Below are positions 29,149 to 40,281 of a DNA stretch of 64,000 nucleotides, one piece after another. The number at the start of each line of letters is the position of its first letter. The stretch's first letter is position 1. Both the position numbers and the translations under genes were made by a program. Where the stretch lies: positions 213,834 to 277,833 of the forward strand of contig NZ_CZJT01000079.1 in assembly GCF_900010755.1 (NCBI RefSeq), given 5' to 3'. The stretch comes from Paeniglutamicibacter antarcticus (GTDB lineage Bacteria; Actinomycetota; Actinomycetes; Actinomycetales; Micrococcaceae). The notes below the pieces were generated by a model, which ran no database searches, was not told where the DNA came from, and saw only the letters and a list, made by a program, of their open reading frames with translations.

Positions 29149-31425
29149 ATGCCCGGAATAGTCTTCGCGAAAACTAAGGACAAGCTCGACAACTCGGTGA
29201 AATCGTTGGTAATGAACTTCCTTGAGAAGCTTCAGAACGACGATACGACCTTCGGGCTGAACATCGAGCCATTGAAGAATGTCTCGGACCCCCGAGTTCG
29301 CACCGGTCGTGTCAACGACATGTGGCGCGCCGTGTTGTTCAAGCTGAACACCGCTTCGGCCCCCACCTACGTTTACTACGGCACTTGGCCTCACGACAAG
29401 GCCATAGATATTGCGCAACGCAGCGTGCTGCAGATGAACCCGGTGTTCGGGATCCCGGAGATCATCGAACAAACGATGCCCGAACCAGAGGAAGAGCTCG
29501 TTGAATTTCCGGGGCTTCCAAAGCAACCACCCTCCGAGCCAGCGGCCCAGCGCGATGAACCCACCTGGACCAACGGACTGGTAGAACACGGCTACAAGCT
29601 CCAGTTCCTCATTGACTCCGCGGGCCTTGACCCGGTGATTGCCCGTAAGGCTCTATTGGCCACGACTGCGTCGGCGTTCCACAAGATCACCGACAAGGCG
29701 CCGGATTGGCAAGGACTTCTCATCCTCGACCTTGCCTCCGGAAAAACCTTGGAAGAGAGCCTGGAAGACCTGGGTCTGATCGACCAGCGCAGTGTTCCTC
29801 ATGAGCCGGAAAACGAAAAATCCGAGGACGACGTCATCGTTGAAGGCTTTGAGAGGGATGCTGCGAAACTGCAGTTCGCATTCATCGGCGACGCGCCAGA
29901 GGCTCTTCGCGATGTCATCGAAGGTGGCAGCGCCGATGCCTGGCGCACATTCCTCCACCCCGAACAGCGTCGCTATGCGGACGGTTCCTGGAACGGTCCC
30001 TTCCGCCTCTCTGGCGGTGCCGGAACCGGAAAAACAGTTGTGATTCTGCACCGGGCCAAGACCTTGGCTGTTCGCAATCAGGCGTCTCGAATCATCGTCA
30101 CGACCTTTACCCGCACGTTGGCGACGTCGCTCAACCAGAGCTTGCGGAAGCTCGATCCGAATCTTCAGTTGGCCCAGGAAGCAGGAGCTGAGGGGATCTA
30201 CACCAGCGGGGTCGACTCCCTGGTGTCACAGGTCTTCAACTCCGCGACGCCTGACGAACGTAAGGCTGCGTTGAAGGAAGTCTTCGGGGATGCCCACGCT
30301 TCGTCTAATTTCCGGCCCAGTGGAGTGACCACGCAACAGTGGAAAGACGCACTGGAAAGCACGGAACACGGACTGGACCCGGAGCTGGCCAACCCCACTT
30401 TCCTGGAACAGGAATATATTTCCGTGGCGTTGGCGAACTCCGTCGCGTCTAGGGAAGAGTACGTCAAGGTGCCTCGAGCCGGTCGTGGCACTGCACTGAC
30501 ACGCCCTAAACGCCTCGGCGTATGGAAGATTTTCGAAGCATTCCGTCAGACGCAACGGGTGGAGGGAAATATCTCGTTCCCTGAGTTGGCTACGGTTTCT
30601 GCGATGCTACTTCGTCACCGTAGTGAATCAGGCAAACCCGCGCTGGCTGACCACGTGCTCATCGATGAGGCACAGGATCTGCACGCTGCCCATTGGCTGT
30701 TCCTCCGCGCTCTGGCCTCCCCAGGACAAAACGACCTTTTCATCGCTGAAGATTCGCATCAACGCATCTACGGACAGAAGGTTCCGTTGTCGAGGTATGG
30801 AATTGCCATTGTGGGGCGCTCACGGCGTCTGTCACTGAACTACCGGACTACGGCCCAGAATCTTGCCTACGCTGTTCGCCTGCTCAAAGGTGCCGACATC
30901 GAAGACCTCGAAGGTGAGACGGAAGGAGCCAACGGCTACCACTCGGCACGCAGCGGTCCGGTACCGGCCGAGGCCGGTGCCGCGTCACTCGCAGACGAAC
31001 TGGACGACGTCGAGAAGCACATCAAGGCGTGGCTGGCGCAAGAGGTACCCGGCAACATGATCGGCATCATTGCACGCACCAAGTACCAGCTGCAGAAACT
31101 GCAATCCGGATTGGCAGAGCGCAAGGTTGACGTCAGAGACGTCGATCATCCCGGGGACGGCTCAAAGCCGTTGTATATGACGATGCACCGAGCCAAGGGA
31201 ATGGAATTCTTCAAGGTCATACTTTTCGGCGTCAATGATGCATCAGTGCCGCTGTCTCTGGCGACTAACGGGTTGGCCGAGGCAGAGAAGAATGATGCGT
31301 TGCTTCGTGAGCGCTCACTGCTCTACGTAGCGGCGACTCGTGCGCGTGACGAACTGGTGGTCAGCTGGAGTGGAAACCCTTCGGGGTTGTTGCCCGCGGC
31401 TTCCGACAAAGTGTCGGTTAGCTGA
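29149..31425 (+). CDS. RelE-like domain fused to UvrD-type SF1 helicase
   Basis: 758 residues. Residues 1-95 resemble a RelE/ParE toxin fold: a helical start, the strand-forming segment RTGRVNDMWRAVLFKL, then YVYYGTWPHDKAIDIA. After a linker comes a UvrD-like helicase with GGAGTGKT (K295), LIDEAQDLH (Walker B), HRAKGMEF and LYVAATRARDEL (motifs V-VI). UvrD enzymes translocate 3' to 5' on single-stranded DNA; the RelE-like part might bind or cleave RNA at the ribosome or act as a nucleic-acid-binding domain, which cannot be decided from sequence. GGGAAGGGA lies 8 nt before the ATG, and the gene starts two bases after the DUF1998 helicase. It therefore belongs to the DISARM-like operon, where no such component is described as far as I know. 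Confidence 0.8.
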   Translation: MPGIVFAKTKDKLDNSVKSLVMNFLEKLQNDDTTFGLNIEPLKNVSDPRVRTGRVNDMWRAVLFKLNTASAPTYVYYGTWPHDKAIDIAQRSVLQMNPVFGIPEIIEQTMPEPEEELVEFPGLPKQPPSEPAAQRDEPTWTNGLVEHGYKLQFLIDSAGLDPVIARKALLATTASAFHKITDKAPDWQGLLILDLASGKTLEESLEDLGLIDQRSVPHEPENEKSEDDVIVEGFERDAAKLQFAFIGDAPEALRDVIEGGSADAWRTFLHPEQRRYADGSWNGPFRLSGGAGTGKTVVILHRAKTLAVRNQASRIIVTTFTRTLATSLNQSLRKLDPNLQLAQEAGAEGIYTSGVDSLVSQVFNSATPDERKAALKEVFGDAHASSNFRPSGVTTQQWKDALESTEHGLDPELANPTFLEQEYISVALANSVASREEYVKVPRAGRGTALTRPKRLGVWKIFEAFRQTQRVEGNISFPELATVSAMLLRHRSESGKPALADHVLIDEAQDLHAAHWLFLRALASPGQNDLFIAEDSHQRIYGQKVPLSRYGIAIVGRSRRLSLNYRTTAQNLAYAVRLLKGADIEDLEGETEGANGYHSARSGPVPAEAGAASLADELDDVEKHIKAWLAQEVPGNMIGIIARTKYQLQKLQSGLAERKVDVRDVDHPGDGSKPLYMTMHRAKGMEFFKVILFGVNDASVPLSLATNGLAEAEKNDALLRERSLLYVAATRARDELVVSWSGNPSGLLPAASDKVSVS

Positions 31426-31474
31426 CTTAGCCTGGCCAAATAGTTGAAGAAACGGTTCTAGGGGGGAATTGAAA

Positions 31475-34400
31475 ATGGGGGATACTGCGCTCGATCTAAT
31501 GGTCGGGAGTTCTACGGCTGTGGGGAAAACAGCTAGTTACAGTGACTGGAATGATGCGTTGGCAAACGCGTTTTTTGGTCTTGAACGTTCAGGACAACTT
31601 GTCTATCTTGATCATGATGACGAAGCATTTTCTCATGCCTATAGGTCGCTTGCTCTGGAAACAGGTGAGGAGGCTGTCGAATCATTAGCAGCGGCCGTCT
31701 GCGCCCAATTGTGCTGGGCCAACAGCCATCGATCTACTTTTGCTGAATTCGACATGATGGCTCGACGTTGGATTTACCAACGTCGAGCCGCTCTTCGAAA
31801 CAAAAAGAACGTGGATGCGCCACCCGTCATTGCTTTACTGATGCTTTTGTCTATCGCTGCCGAGAGCATGGGGGCGCAGAACACGAAGGGCGAACAAACT
31901 ACTGGTAGCTACTACTCGCAGCTTGTAAACCTTCTTGGGATATCTAAGTCCGAGGGTGCACGTTTGCACCTATCGTTTATGGAATCCAGTGAAGCTTATT
32001 GGGAAGCGCTGAGCATCTGGCTGGAAGACCATGCGGGAGATAAAGGCCTTCCGAGTGCATATGCGCTTATGCACCGCTATGTTGGATTGCCTATTTCTCA
32101 AGCCTTGATTAGAGACACCGAGCGCCGAAACCTTGAAAAATTCTTTGACGAGCAGGGCTTTGTCGCAGGATCTGCAGTAGCACATGCCGAGATGCAATCG
32201 GCCTTGGATATCTGGCTCCATTCGGCCGGTGGCAGCGCAAACCAAGCACTCCGCAAGATTTGGGCAGCGACAGGAAACCAAAACCGAGTCACCGAGCTGG
32301 CACTTGCGGAGTTTGCTGCTTGGGAAGGGCCCATCGGCCGACATATTGGTGAACGATCAAGCGCTCGAAGCCAGCGCTGCTTACTCACGTGGCGCACGGA
32401 ACGAAAGTTCCTATCGTCCATCTCCAAATTTGGTCTCGTTGTCATGCAAGGTGAACACGTCGGCGGCTCTGGCACCATTGAGGCCGCAGATGGCTCGGCA
32501 TTTGAAGTCCATTTCCGCCCTGCCGGTAACAACACTTTCGGGGTCAGTTTTGGCAGCCAGGAACTTGAACCGCAATCACTCTTCGGTTCAGAAGTCAGAA
32601 TTACTACCTCGGATGCGCAAATATTGCGGAGAATTCCGAAAAACGTAGTGATCTTCACGCGTGACGCCCTGACTGCATCATTCGTTGAAGTTGATCGTGT
32701 GATGGCCGGTGTTGAAACGCGGATCCTCGTCAAAGATGCCAAGGACCTGCCCAAAAATGTGGAAATCATCCTTATAGATGCGGCGCAGCCTGGATTCTCC
32801 AGCTCCGTTGGTGGCGGTAAAGATGGGACCCCTGCAGGGTGGATCGCCTACACGAACGTAACTTTTCTTCGATCACCAGCAACAGAGCTAGTACACCTGG
32901 CTGAGCTTGCTGCATTCCAACCCCGAATGACCACACAAATGTCATTGCAGGGTGGACTACGTCTACCGGGAAGAACCCGTCGTTGGAGTGCGCTTGCTCC
33001 GCTGACTCTAGTCATCACATCGGATGAAGACACCCACGTCGATCTCTATAGAGTTGATAGAGACCCTAAGACTCTGCGGGCTAACGACGTACTGATTCTT
33101 AAAGATCTCAAGCTGCCTGCGGAACTTGCAGTTGATGAGCTCCGCGGTGGGGAGACAGACTTTACGCTTTCACTGCGGAAAAAGCTCTCTACTTTGCAGA
33201 ACCTTTCGATTAAGTTGAGAGGTGCGGAAATCGGTGAGGGTAATTCATCCAATGAAGCGCGTGCATTGGCGCATGCCGTTGGCACGCCTTTGTGGCCGCT
33301 GACGACGGTTGAAGATAGCGATGACGCAACAGGTTGGGTTACGGGAGTATCCGTTGAAGCGCCTTCATTCGAAAATCTGTCAGACCAGCCAGAGGTGCCC
33401 ACCAAAATTCGCTGGTCTGGTCCACAGAATGTCGCCCGTGCTAAGCAAAAGCTTAGTCTTCCCGGCCCCGCAGCAGACTCGTGCATCATTACTGGTTTCC
33501 ACCGTTTTGTGTTCCCAACGTTTGATGGGAAACGACCTAAAACACCGTGGATGTATGGAGTCTGTATTGGGTGTGGAGCTAGCAAACGTCAGCCGACTCG
33601 TATTAAGAACGCTGAGAAATTCGCTATCCACAACGCACCGGCTCCAACTCGCAGTGCCTTGCCGGAACCGGTGCAGAAACCTCAGTTACCAGAACTGACG
33701 GCTTTCCTGGATGCTTTGATCTATCTATGTTCAGGAACGCGGAGAGATTTCTCTGTGCTAGCACGACAAATAGAAGACTCAGCGTTGTTTGAACGCCAGC
33801 TATTGATGAGACTCGAATCCAGTGCCTTCCTGGAAATTGAACGCAACTCAGACATGGAAGTGGTGGCCTGGGAATCGGTTTACCACGGCATTGCTGGACT
33901 GGACGATGGCGCCTGGATGCTTGCCGGACCATGGACCAACACCGAGAAAGAAGAGCTTGCTGAATCCGTGAAAGAAATCGGTGGAGACATTCGTGTTGGT
34001 ATTCCGGATGCTCATGAGCTTTTGGTATTTGAGGGCATTGTTCCTGAAGTCATGCCTGAGGTAGTCCCCGAAACCATCGATCCCGACATCATCTCGCCGT
34101 CAGCAGCCAGGAAACTGGCGGAGGCTTTGCCGCCCTTGTCTCAAATTGTTAAAGAACTCCCCAAAGTTTCATTCCCATTTGCCGCTAACTACGAGTATTT
34201 CCAGGTTGGAACCGCGGCTTGGGCTGAGATCGAGACAGCACAGTTGCCGGGCCTCTACCGGTTACCGCGAGTCTACGGATCTGGCTACTACCTACGTACT
34301 GCCGAAGACGTTGAAAATGGAACAGGTTCCAGAGTATGGGCGGAACTTGGGAAACACCTTGCCGCGAATATTCTTGACCGTCCGCTACTTGCCTACGACG

Positions 34401-34576
34401 AAACCAGCCGCAAGCTTCGAGTTCCCTTGGGCGCTGAGCTTCCGGGTCTATATGGGCGCGTAGCCGTATGTGCAGCCGCTCAATTCCCTGTTCCAGAGCC
34501 ACTACTCAACTCCTTGACTTATGCGGGCCTAGCCCCCGAAACCGTTGCCATCCTTAACCGAAAGCTGACGTCATGA
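31475..34576 (+). CDS. druH: Druantia type III-like DruH
   Basis: 1033 residues from ATG 31475; an in-frame TTG at 31469 is possible, but GGGGGG sits better before the ATG. I recognise no catalytic motif. One CxxC pair (C697, C700) in a CIGCGASKR context may bind metal with other residues. The DruH assignment rests on context: a roughly 1000-residue protein without familiar motifs, translationally coupled (ATGA overlap) to an ~1800-residue DUF1998 helicase, is the layout of Druantia type III. GC is visibly lower than in the preceding operon (42 percent in a hand-counted line at 31,561), suggesting a separate origin. It starts 49 bp after the RelE-UvrD gene, so read-through from upstream is possible. 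Confidence 0.6.
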   Translation: MGDTALDLMVGSSTAVGKTASYSDWNDALANAFFGLERSGQLVYLDHDDEAFSHAYRSLALETGEEAVESLAAAVCAQLCWANSHRSTFAEFDMMARRWIYQRRAALRNKKNVDAPPVIALLMLLSIAAESMGAQNTKGEQTTGSYYSQLVNLLGISKSEGARLHLSFMESSEAYWEALSIWLEDHAGDKGLPSAYALMHRYVGLPISQALIRDTERRNLEKFFDEQGFVAGSAVAHAEMQSALDIWLHSAGGSANQALRKIWAATGNQNRVTELALAEFAAWEGPIGRHIGERSSARSQRCLLTWRTERKFLSSISKFGLVVMQGEHVGGSGTIEAADGSAFEVHFRPAGNNTFGVSFGSQELEPQSLFGSEVRITTSDAQILRRIPKNVVIFTRDALTASFVEVDRVMAGVETRILVKDAKDLPKNVEIILIDAAQPGFSSSVGGGKDGTPAGWIAYTNVTFLRSPATELVHLAELAAFQPRMTTQMSLQGGLRLPGRTRRWSALAPLTLVITSDEDTHVDLYRVDRDPKTLRANDVLILKDLKLPAELAVDELRGGETDFTLSLRKKLSTLQNLSIKLRGAEIGEGNSSNEARALAHAVGTPLWPLTTVEDSDDATGWVTGVSVEAPSFENLSDQPEVPTKIRWSGPQNVARAKQKLSLPGPAADSCIITGFHRFVFPTFDGKRPKTPWMYGVCIGCGASKRQPTRIKNAEKFAIHNAPAPTRSALPEPVQKPQLPELTAFLDALIYLCSGTRRDFSVLARQIEDSALFERQLLMRLESSAFLEIERNSDMEVVAWESVYHGIAGLDDGAWMLAGPWTNTEKEELAESVKEIGGDIRVGIPDAHELLVFEGIVPEVMPEVVPETIDPDIISPSAARKLAEALPPLSQIVKELPKVSFPFAANYEYFQVGTAAWAEIETAQLPGLYRLPRVYGSGYYLRTAEDVENGTGSRVWAELGKHLAANILDRPLLAYDETSRKLRVPLGAELPGLYGRVAVCAAAQFPVPEPLLNSLTYAGLAPETVAILNRKLTS

Positions 34577-37500
34577 CGCCTAAGCCGCATCCTATTAGCG
34601 TTTCCAATGACTTGCGTGAAGCTTTTCTGCGCTACTTCAATACGAACTATCGACTTCGTTCTCCGGGATTAACGGCAGATCGCGCGGAGCTGATTGGCAA
34701 AGAAGGACAGATCTTCCGTGAGCCTCTCGTTGAACCAGTTTTGCCTTATCCCGCAGCAGATGACTTCCTAGATGTCGCCACCGAGGCAGGATACTCGGAA
34801 GAAGTTGCAGCAATCGTTGGATCAGCTTTTTTCCGAGACTATGTGGGAGAAGGAGAGCGGCTCAAACTCCGACGTCATCAAGCTGAATCGATCCTCGTCA
34901 ACCGAGACAAAACTGCATCTGGGAAACACAATGTTGTTGTCACTTCGGGAACTGGATCGGGCAAGACCGAAGCGCTTTTGCTACCAATCTTGCTCAGGCT
35001 TGTAGAAGAATCGGAATCGTGGACAAAACCAGGGCCTGTTGAATGCTGGTGGCGGGGCAATTCACCTAAGTACCACCGCATGCGTGCCGGCGAGGCACGA
35101 CCGGCGGCCGTTCGTGCCATGATCCTGTATCCGACCAATGCGTTGGTTGAAGACCAGCTGACTCGTCTTCGTCTTGCCTTCCGTCGAATTGCTGTGGACC
35201 GTCCTCAAGCGCGCCTGTGGTTTGGACGATACACGGGAGCAACACTTGGTGCTAACAGACTGCCGATGTCAAAAGATAAATCAATGGTTTCTTCGGTGAG
35301 CCGGGAGATTCAAGAGCTCGAACAAGAATTTGTGAGTCTTCATGAATCAATGACCAAGGGTAAGGAAGCGGATCTGGCGCTCTTCACGGATCCCACCAGG
35401 AATGAAATGGTTACGCGCTGGGATATGGTCCAAGACCCACCAGATATTCTCGTCTCCAATTTCTCCATGATCAATGCGATTTTGATGAGGGAATTTGAGG
35501 ATCCAATATTTGCCAAAACTAAAGCATGGCTTAAAGAATCGCCCCATCATGTCTTTACCTTGGCGGTAGATGAACTTCACTCGTACAGAGGCGCTTCGGG
35601 CAGCGAAGTTGCCTTGCTCCTCAGACGTGTACTAGACAAACTGGACCTGGAACCAAATAGCCCTCAACTACGTATTGTCGCAGCTTCGGCTTCGTTGAAC
35701 GCAGACGAGAAGGGACTTGAATTTCTCGAGGAGTTCTTCGGCGTTGATGCCTCGACGTTCTTTGTCACGGCCGGAGAACCAAAGGTATTGGCTGAGGTTC
35801 CAGCCTTGGACCGCAATCAGATCATTGCGCAATATAAGTCGGGAGAACTCGTAACACAGGCATCAAAGCTCTCCGAGGCGGTTGCTCGCGCTTGCTATTC
35901 AACAGAAGAGAATCGCTATCGTGCACAATTCCTGTCGACTGTTTCTCAGAATCTATTTGGTGAGGAGGATCCGGGGCTAGAAGGTCTAACCGCGGTCTTT
36001 GACGCGATTGCAAATGGTGAGAAAACATCTGTTCCGTTGAGAGGGCATCTCTTTGCCCGTGTTCTCTCGGGGCTATGGGCTTGTACTAACGAAGAATGCT
36101 CTGGGGTTCATCCGGAACGTCATGATAAGCACCGCCGAGTGGGTAAGATTTTTGGTCAACCACTATCCGTTTGTGATGATTGTGGGGCTCGAGTTCTAGA
36201 GCTCATTTTGTGCAGTGAGTGCGGCGACGCCAGCGTTGCAGGCTATGTGCTGCCTATTCAAGAACACGGTGAATCGCTGAGCTCCACTCCAACCGGAATA
36301 CTCGGTGATGCACCCGGGCTAGCCACACGTAGAGATCGTGCGAGCTATCGATGGTTCTGGCCGTCGGAGGATGTTCCACCCGTCGGGGCCGGCAAATCAT
36401 GGACTACTCTTGGCTACACGGTCGCCTGGGTACCTGCACGACTCGAAAAATCCGGGTTGCTGGACGTTGGAGCGTTCGACAAGGGAAACGGATGGATCCT
36501 TCAAGTTTCAGGTGGGGCTGATTCTCAAAAGGTTCCTGCAATTCCGTCCAAGTGCCCGCACTGCGGTCAGTCAAAACGACAGGCCAATGAGTTTAAACAG
36601 GGCCAAGTTAATTCACCACTCCAGGGCCATGCAACATCGCCAGCACAGGCAACGTCAATATACCTCCGCCAATTGCCTCGAACGCTAGGTTCAAACCCGG
36701 AGGACTACCGCACCATAGTCTTCACTGATAATCGAGATTCTGCGGCTAGAACCGCGGCTTCGCTGGCAACGCGGCAGTACGGTGACATCTTGGTCCAGAT
36801 GTTGAGGAAGGGCCTTGAAGATGCAGCGCAGTTGAATATCGTTGATCTTCTGACGAGGTTTTCGGCAGGTGACGAATCGCTAAGCGCTGAGGAGCAATCG
36901 CAGGCGAAGCACATTGTTTCAACGAATCCGATGCTTCTCGTTGCTGCGATCGCCTCTGACAACGGAATTGCGACAACTGAACAAGAATCCATGCTGGATA
37001 AAGCACGCATGGACTCCGCCGAGGGTGTGGGCTGGGGTGATTTACGTGTTCGGGTGGAGACCCAAATGATCAAGCTTGGTCTTAGCCCCGCAGGAAGCTC
37101 GAGTGCCGCACAGCACGCAAATGGTGAACCATGGTACAAATTCTTTGCACCACCTGAGAAAGACCTATGGACTCAGGCCGACTCTTCCGTCGCCGTACAG
37201 GCACAAGACCGATTCCGGAAAATGCTTGATGGGGAGCTAGCACGCCAAATATTTGACTCCGGTCGCCGTGACGTTGAATCTACACACCTCGCTTGGTTCC
37301 CTGTCGATATTCCGGCTAATAATCATGGCCCGCTTCCGATTGAACTGGGATCACAGGTCTTAGCCAGCTGCGTCCGTATCCTTGGGCTGGAAAACCGTTA
37401 TGAAGGTCATTGGGCTGGCGGTAACAAAGAACAGAAAACCCCGACAGCTATCAACCAATACTTAGCCAAGGTTGCTACACAGCATTCTGTCGATCTGGAC

Positions 37501-39939
37501 TCAATGGGCACCTGGGTATATTCGACTCTGCGAGATACCGGAGTTGCCGATGGGTGGGTACTGGAATTACACGGTGGAACCAGTAAAGTTCGCTTTGCCA
37601 TGGCAGGTACCGAGGTCTGGGCGTGTACGAAGTGCGAATTCCAGCACTTGCATGGCTCCGCGGGCGTATGCGCAAACAAGGGTTGTGAATCGACAACTCT
37701 TCGTCTCGAGACGCCTGCCGAAAATGCGCAAGATTACTACGGTTGGCTCGCTGACCAAGCTGTTCGTCGCATCGCTGTTGCCGAACTGACCGCTCAAACG
37801 AAGCCGGCAGCCGAACAACGCCGACGTCAGCGTTGGTTCAAGGGAGTCCAGCTGCCCGCGCCCAAGGAAAACCCGCTTACCTGCGCATTAGACGTTCTAA
37901 GCGTGACAACCACGATGGAAGTTGGCGTTGATATTGGTTCCTTGAATGCAACGTTGATGGCAAACATGCCTCCGCAAAGGTTTAATTACCAGCAGCGCGT
38001 CGGCCGCGCCGGTCGTGCAGGGCAAGCCTTTTCCTTCGCGATTACTTCCTGCCGAGATTCGGCGCACGACGAGTACTATTTCAATCATGCTGAACGCATG
38101 ACCGGGGATCTGCCACCACAGCCTTTCCTTGATCTTGGGCGCGTGCGGATCATCCAGCGAGTTGTAGCTGCTGAGGTGCTTAAAAGGGCATTTAGGGAAC
38201 TCGACGTTAGTCCCGAATGGGGGCCCGATAGCCTTCACGGTACATTCGGAACGGTTGACAACTGGGCCGCACGAAGGGCCAACATTTCTCAGTGGCTTAG
38301 CTCAAGTGAAGATATTGATGGAATCGTGAAACGTCTTACTGCGCACACGCGCCTTTCAGAGACTGACCTTAATTCAGTTGTCCACTGGGTGCGTAACGAC
38401 ATCGTCATCGAGATCGACAAGATTATTGCACAACCCGATATTACCGATCCGGAGCTAAGTAAATGTCTAGCACTTGGTGGACTTTTGCCAATGTTTGGTT
38501 TCCCCACGCGCGTTCGTAACCTTTATGGGGAACGATTCCCAAAGATTAAGGATCTTGATGGCCAAATAGTTTCTGACCGGCCGTTGGGTATGGCAATCAC
38601 CAATTACGCCCCGGGCGCTGAAGTCGTGCGTGACCGAATGATTCATACCGCGGCCGGGTTCGTTCATTACGAACAGCGTGGCTCTAGCTTGAGACCGATT
38701 GACCCGCTTGGGCCGGGCCATCAGATCTCGTGTTGCGAGGAATGTTCAAGAACGCTCATTGATAAACCAGGTGCTGAAACTTGCGAAAGCTGCAAGGGCG
38801 CCATGAAGCAATTTACGCTTTATGAGCCACTGGGTTTCCGGACTACATATGTCTCTAAGCCATATCGCATCGATCAATCGCGCTCACAGTCCAAAAGCCT
38901 GCCAACCTTCTCATCGGCTGGTGAAGAGCCTGCTGCCCAACGTGTTGGAAAAGTTGATATCAGACTTTACGAACAGGGAAAGCTCTTACAGTACAACGAC
39001 AATAGGGGACACTACTTTGATCTAGTGCGAACGACTGACGACGAGTCAGTAGTTGCAGTCAACACTGAGCTGTATCGAGGTGGCTGGAAAGGGCTTCCCA
39101 CAAATGGTCGAGAGCTTGGAAAGAGTGCGATTGGTGAAATCCGGACGACGGATGCAATGACCATTGATTTTGTGGACCTTGCAACCGACGGTGGGTTCAT
39201 GCCTACAGCCGCTCACGTCGTTCCTGCCGGAAGTTCGGCGCTGTACTCTATGGCGGAAGTCTTGCGGACCGCAGCCAAGCAACAGCTGGATATCGATCCT
39301 CAAGAGATGCAAGCTGGATTGCAGCACAGCGTGATTGAGTCTCTGGCATCGGCACGTGTGTTCCTTGCCGATACGCTCGAGAACGGCGCCGGATATGCGG
39401 CTCAGATTGCCAAGCCTGACGTGTTTTCAAAGCTTCTCAAAGAAACGCGCTCACTCCTGCAGAACGAGTACGAAGACTCCATGCACAGCAGATGTACAAC
39501 TTCGTGTCCTGATTGCCTGCGCTCATGGGATAACCAGCGGCTTCATGGCGTTTTGGATTGGCGACTAGCGCTTGATATGCTCGATCTTTCTTCCGGATTA
39601 GATCTAAATCTTCAGCGCTGGTTTAGCCGTGCACCGGAGATTCAATCAATTGCCAAGAGTCTTCACGACGACATCAGAATCGAGCTTGTCGGCCAGGACA
39701 AAGTGCCATTGTTGCTGCTCGATGATGCAAAGGTTGGTGTCTTGATCGGACACCCCCTGTGGTTCCGCGACCGGGAAGAGATGCTGCCTGCACAACGTCA
39801 AGCCGCAGAAGCCGCGCTACAGTATGCATCCGGATATCGCGTCTGTATGAGTGACTTTGTGGAGTTTGGCCGCCAGGCGCTTCCAACGCTAAATAGAGCA
39901 GTAAACGATCTGATACCAGCTCTGAAACTGCATAATTAG
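34573..39939 (+). CDS. druE: Druantia-type giant SF2 helicase with DUF1998, DruE-like
   Basis: 1788 residues. Motifs seen: [11 protein letters not shown] (K131), a DELH box (D333), the helicase C-lobe [19 protein letters not shown] (1141-1148) and a following [10 protein letters not shown] block. A C-terminal DUF1998-type region has CTTSCPDC (C1641, C1645, C1648). Several extra zinc-ribbon-like pairs (CDDC, CSEC, CPHC, CTKC, CCEEC) lie between the lobes and further on. DruE is the shared component of all Druantia types and is essential for anti-phage activity in characterised systems. The start overlaps the stop of druH (ATGA), so the pair is co-translated. Length and motif order fit DruE better than DrmA or plain MrfA. 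Confidence 0.8.
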   Translation: MTPKPHPISVSNDLREAFLRYFNTNYRLRSPGLTADRAELIGKEGQIFREPLVEPVLPYPAADDFLDVATEAGYSEEVAAIVGSAFFRDYVGEGERLKLRRHQAESILVNRDKTASGKHNVVVTSGTGSGKTEALLLPILLRLVEESESWTKPGPVECWWRGNSPKYHRMRAGEARPAAVRAMILYPTNALVEDQLTRLRLAFRRIAVDRPQARLWFGRYTGATLGANRLPMSKDKSMVSSVSREIQELEQEFVSLHESMTKGKEADLALFTDPTRNEMVTRWDMVQDPPDILVSNFSMINAILMREFEDPIFAKTKAWLKESPHHVFTLAVDELHSYRGASGSEVALLLRRVLDKLDLEPNSPQLRIVAASASLNADEKGLEFLEEFFGVDASTFFVTAGEPKVLAEVPALDRNQIIAQYKSGELVTQASKLSEAVARACYSTEENRYRAQFLSTVSQNLFGEEDPGLEGLTAVFDAIANGEKTSVPLRGHLFARVLSGLWACTNEECSGVHPERHDKHRRVGKIFGQPLSVCDDCGARVLELILCSECGDASVAGYVLPIQEHGESLSSTPTGILGDAPGLATRRDRASYRWFWPSEDVPPVGAGKSWTTLGYTVAWVPARLEKSGLLDVGAFDKGNGWILQVSGGADSQKVPAIPSKCPHCGQSKRQANEFKQGQVNSPLQGHATSPAQATSIYLRQLPRTLGSNPEDYRTIVFTDNRDSAARTAASLATRQYGDILVQMLRKGLEDAAQLNIVDLLTRFSAGDESLSAEEQSQAKHIVSTNPMLLVAAIASDNGIATTEQESMLDKARMDSAEGVGWGDLRVRVETQMIKLGLSPAGSSSAAQHANGEPWYKFFAPPEKDLWTQADSSVAVQAQDRFRKMLDGELARQIFDSGRRDVESTHLAWFPVDIPANNHGPLPIELGSQVLASCVRILGLENRYEGHWAGGNKEQKTPTAINQYLAKVATQHSVDLDSMGTWVYSTLRDTGVADGWVLELHGGTSKVRFAMAGTEVWACTKCEFQHLHGSAGVCANKGCESTTLRLETPAENAQDYYGWLADQAVRRIAVAELTAQTKPAAEQRRRQRWFKGVQLPAPKENPLTCALDVLSVTTTMEVGVDIGSLNATLMANMPPQRFNYQQRVGRAGRAGQAFSFAITSCRDSAHDEYYFNHAERMTGDLPPQPFLDLGRVRIIQRVVAAEVLKRAFRELDVSPEWGPDSLHGTFGTVDNWAARRANISQWLSSSEDIDGIVKRLTAHTRLSETDLNSVVHWVRNDIVIEIDKIIAQPDITDPELSKCLALGGLLPMFGFPTRVRNLYGERFPKIKDLDGQIVSDRPLGMAITNYAPGAEVVRDRMIHTAAGFVHYEQRGSSLRPIDPLGPGHQISCCEECSRTLIDKPGAETCESCKGAMKQFTLYEPLGFRTTYVSKPYRIDQSRSQSKSLPTFSSAGEEPAAQRVGKVDIRLYEQGKLLQYNDNRGHYFDLVRTTDDESVVAVNTELYRGGWKGLPTNGRELGKSAIGEIRTTDAMTIDFVDLATDGGFMPTAAHVVPAGSSALYSMAEVLRTAAKQQLDIDPQEMQAGLQHSVIESLASARVFLADTLENGAGYAAQIAKPDVFSKLLKETRSLLQNEYEDSMHSRCTTSCPDCLRSWDNQRLHGVLDWRLALDMLDLSSGLDLNLQRWFSRAPEIQSIAKSLHDDIRIELVGQDKVPLLLLDDAKVGVLIGHPLWFRDREEMLPAQRQAAEAALQYASGYRVCMSDFVEFGRQALPTLNRAVNDLIPALKLHN

Positions 39940-39952
39940 AAGCCGTGTTATC

Positions 39953-40000
39953 GGGATGCTGCTGAAACCGTCACAGTATGTGCGGTCTTAGCAGCACCCC
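39953..40000 (+). terminator. Hairpin after druE
   Basis: GGGATGCTGCT (39953-39963) pairs with AGCAGCACCCC (39990-40000) with a single mismatch, 13 bp after the druE stop codon. No T-run follows, so it may act as a Rho-assisted or 3'-end-stabilising hairpin. Confidence 0.45.
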
Positions 40001-40047
40001 AAAACAGTTCAGCGACCCTAGCGTCTTGTATAAACGAGGTCCTCTCA

Positions 40048-40260
40048 GTGGTCTACAAAGTTTGGGGCAGGACACTGGTGCAGGTAGGTGAAACGACTGA
40101 TTTCACTCGAGACCATGCCTTCAGTAGACCTAGCGTCGCGGCAGCCATCGTATCCGGACGTCCAAGTAACGCCCGTACTGCGTGGCGAAACCCCAGGAAT
40201 AGACAAACCTACGCCGAACGGCAGGAACAGCTGGCACCACAATTGCCGGATGACGAATGA
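40048..40260 (+). CDS. Small DUF4357-like protein or remnant
   Basis: 70 residues from GTG 40048, with GAGG eight bases upstream. The core FSRPSVAAAIVSGRPSNA followed by a Trp resembles the DUF4357 pattern (F-SPSAAA-VV-GR-ANG-W), a domain usually found at the C-terminus of longer nucleic-acid-related proteins. Here nothing else of such a protein remains, so it is either a stand-alone small protein or the surviving tail of a deleted gene between druE and the DUF6361 gene. Another frame from 40088 overlaps it and is less convincing. Confidence 0.4.
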   Translation: MVYKVWGRTLVQVGETTDFTRDHAFSRPSVAAAIVSGRPSNARTAWRNPRNRQTYAERQEQLAPQLPDDE

Positions 40261-40281
40261 TGAAAAGGCGATATATATTCA

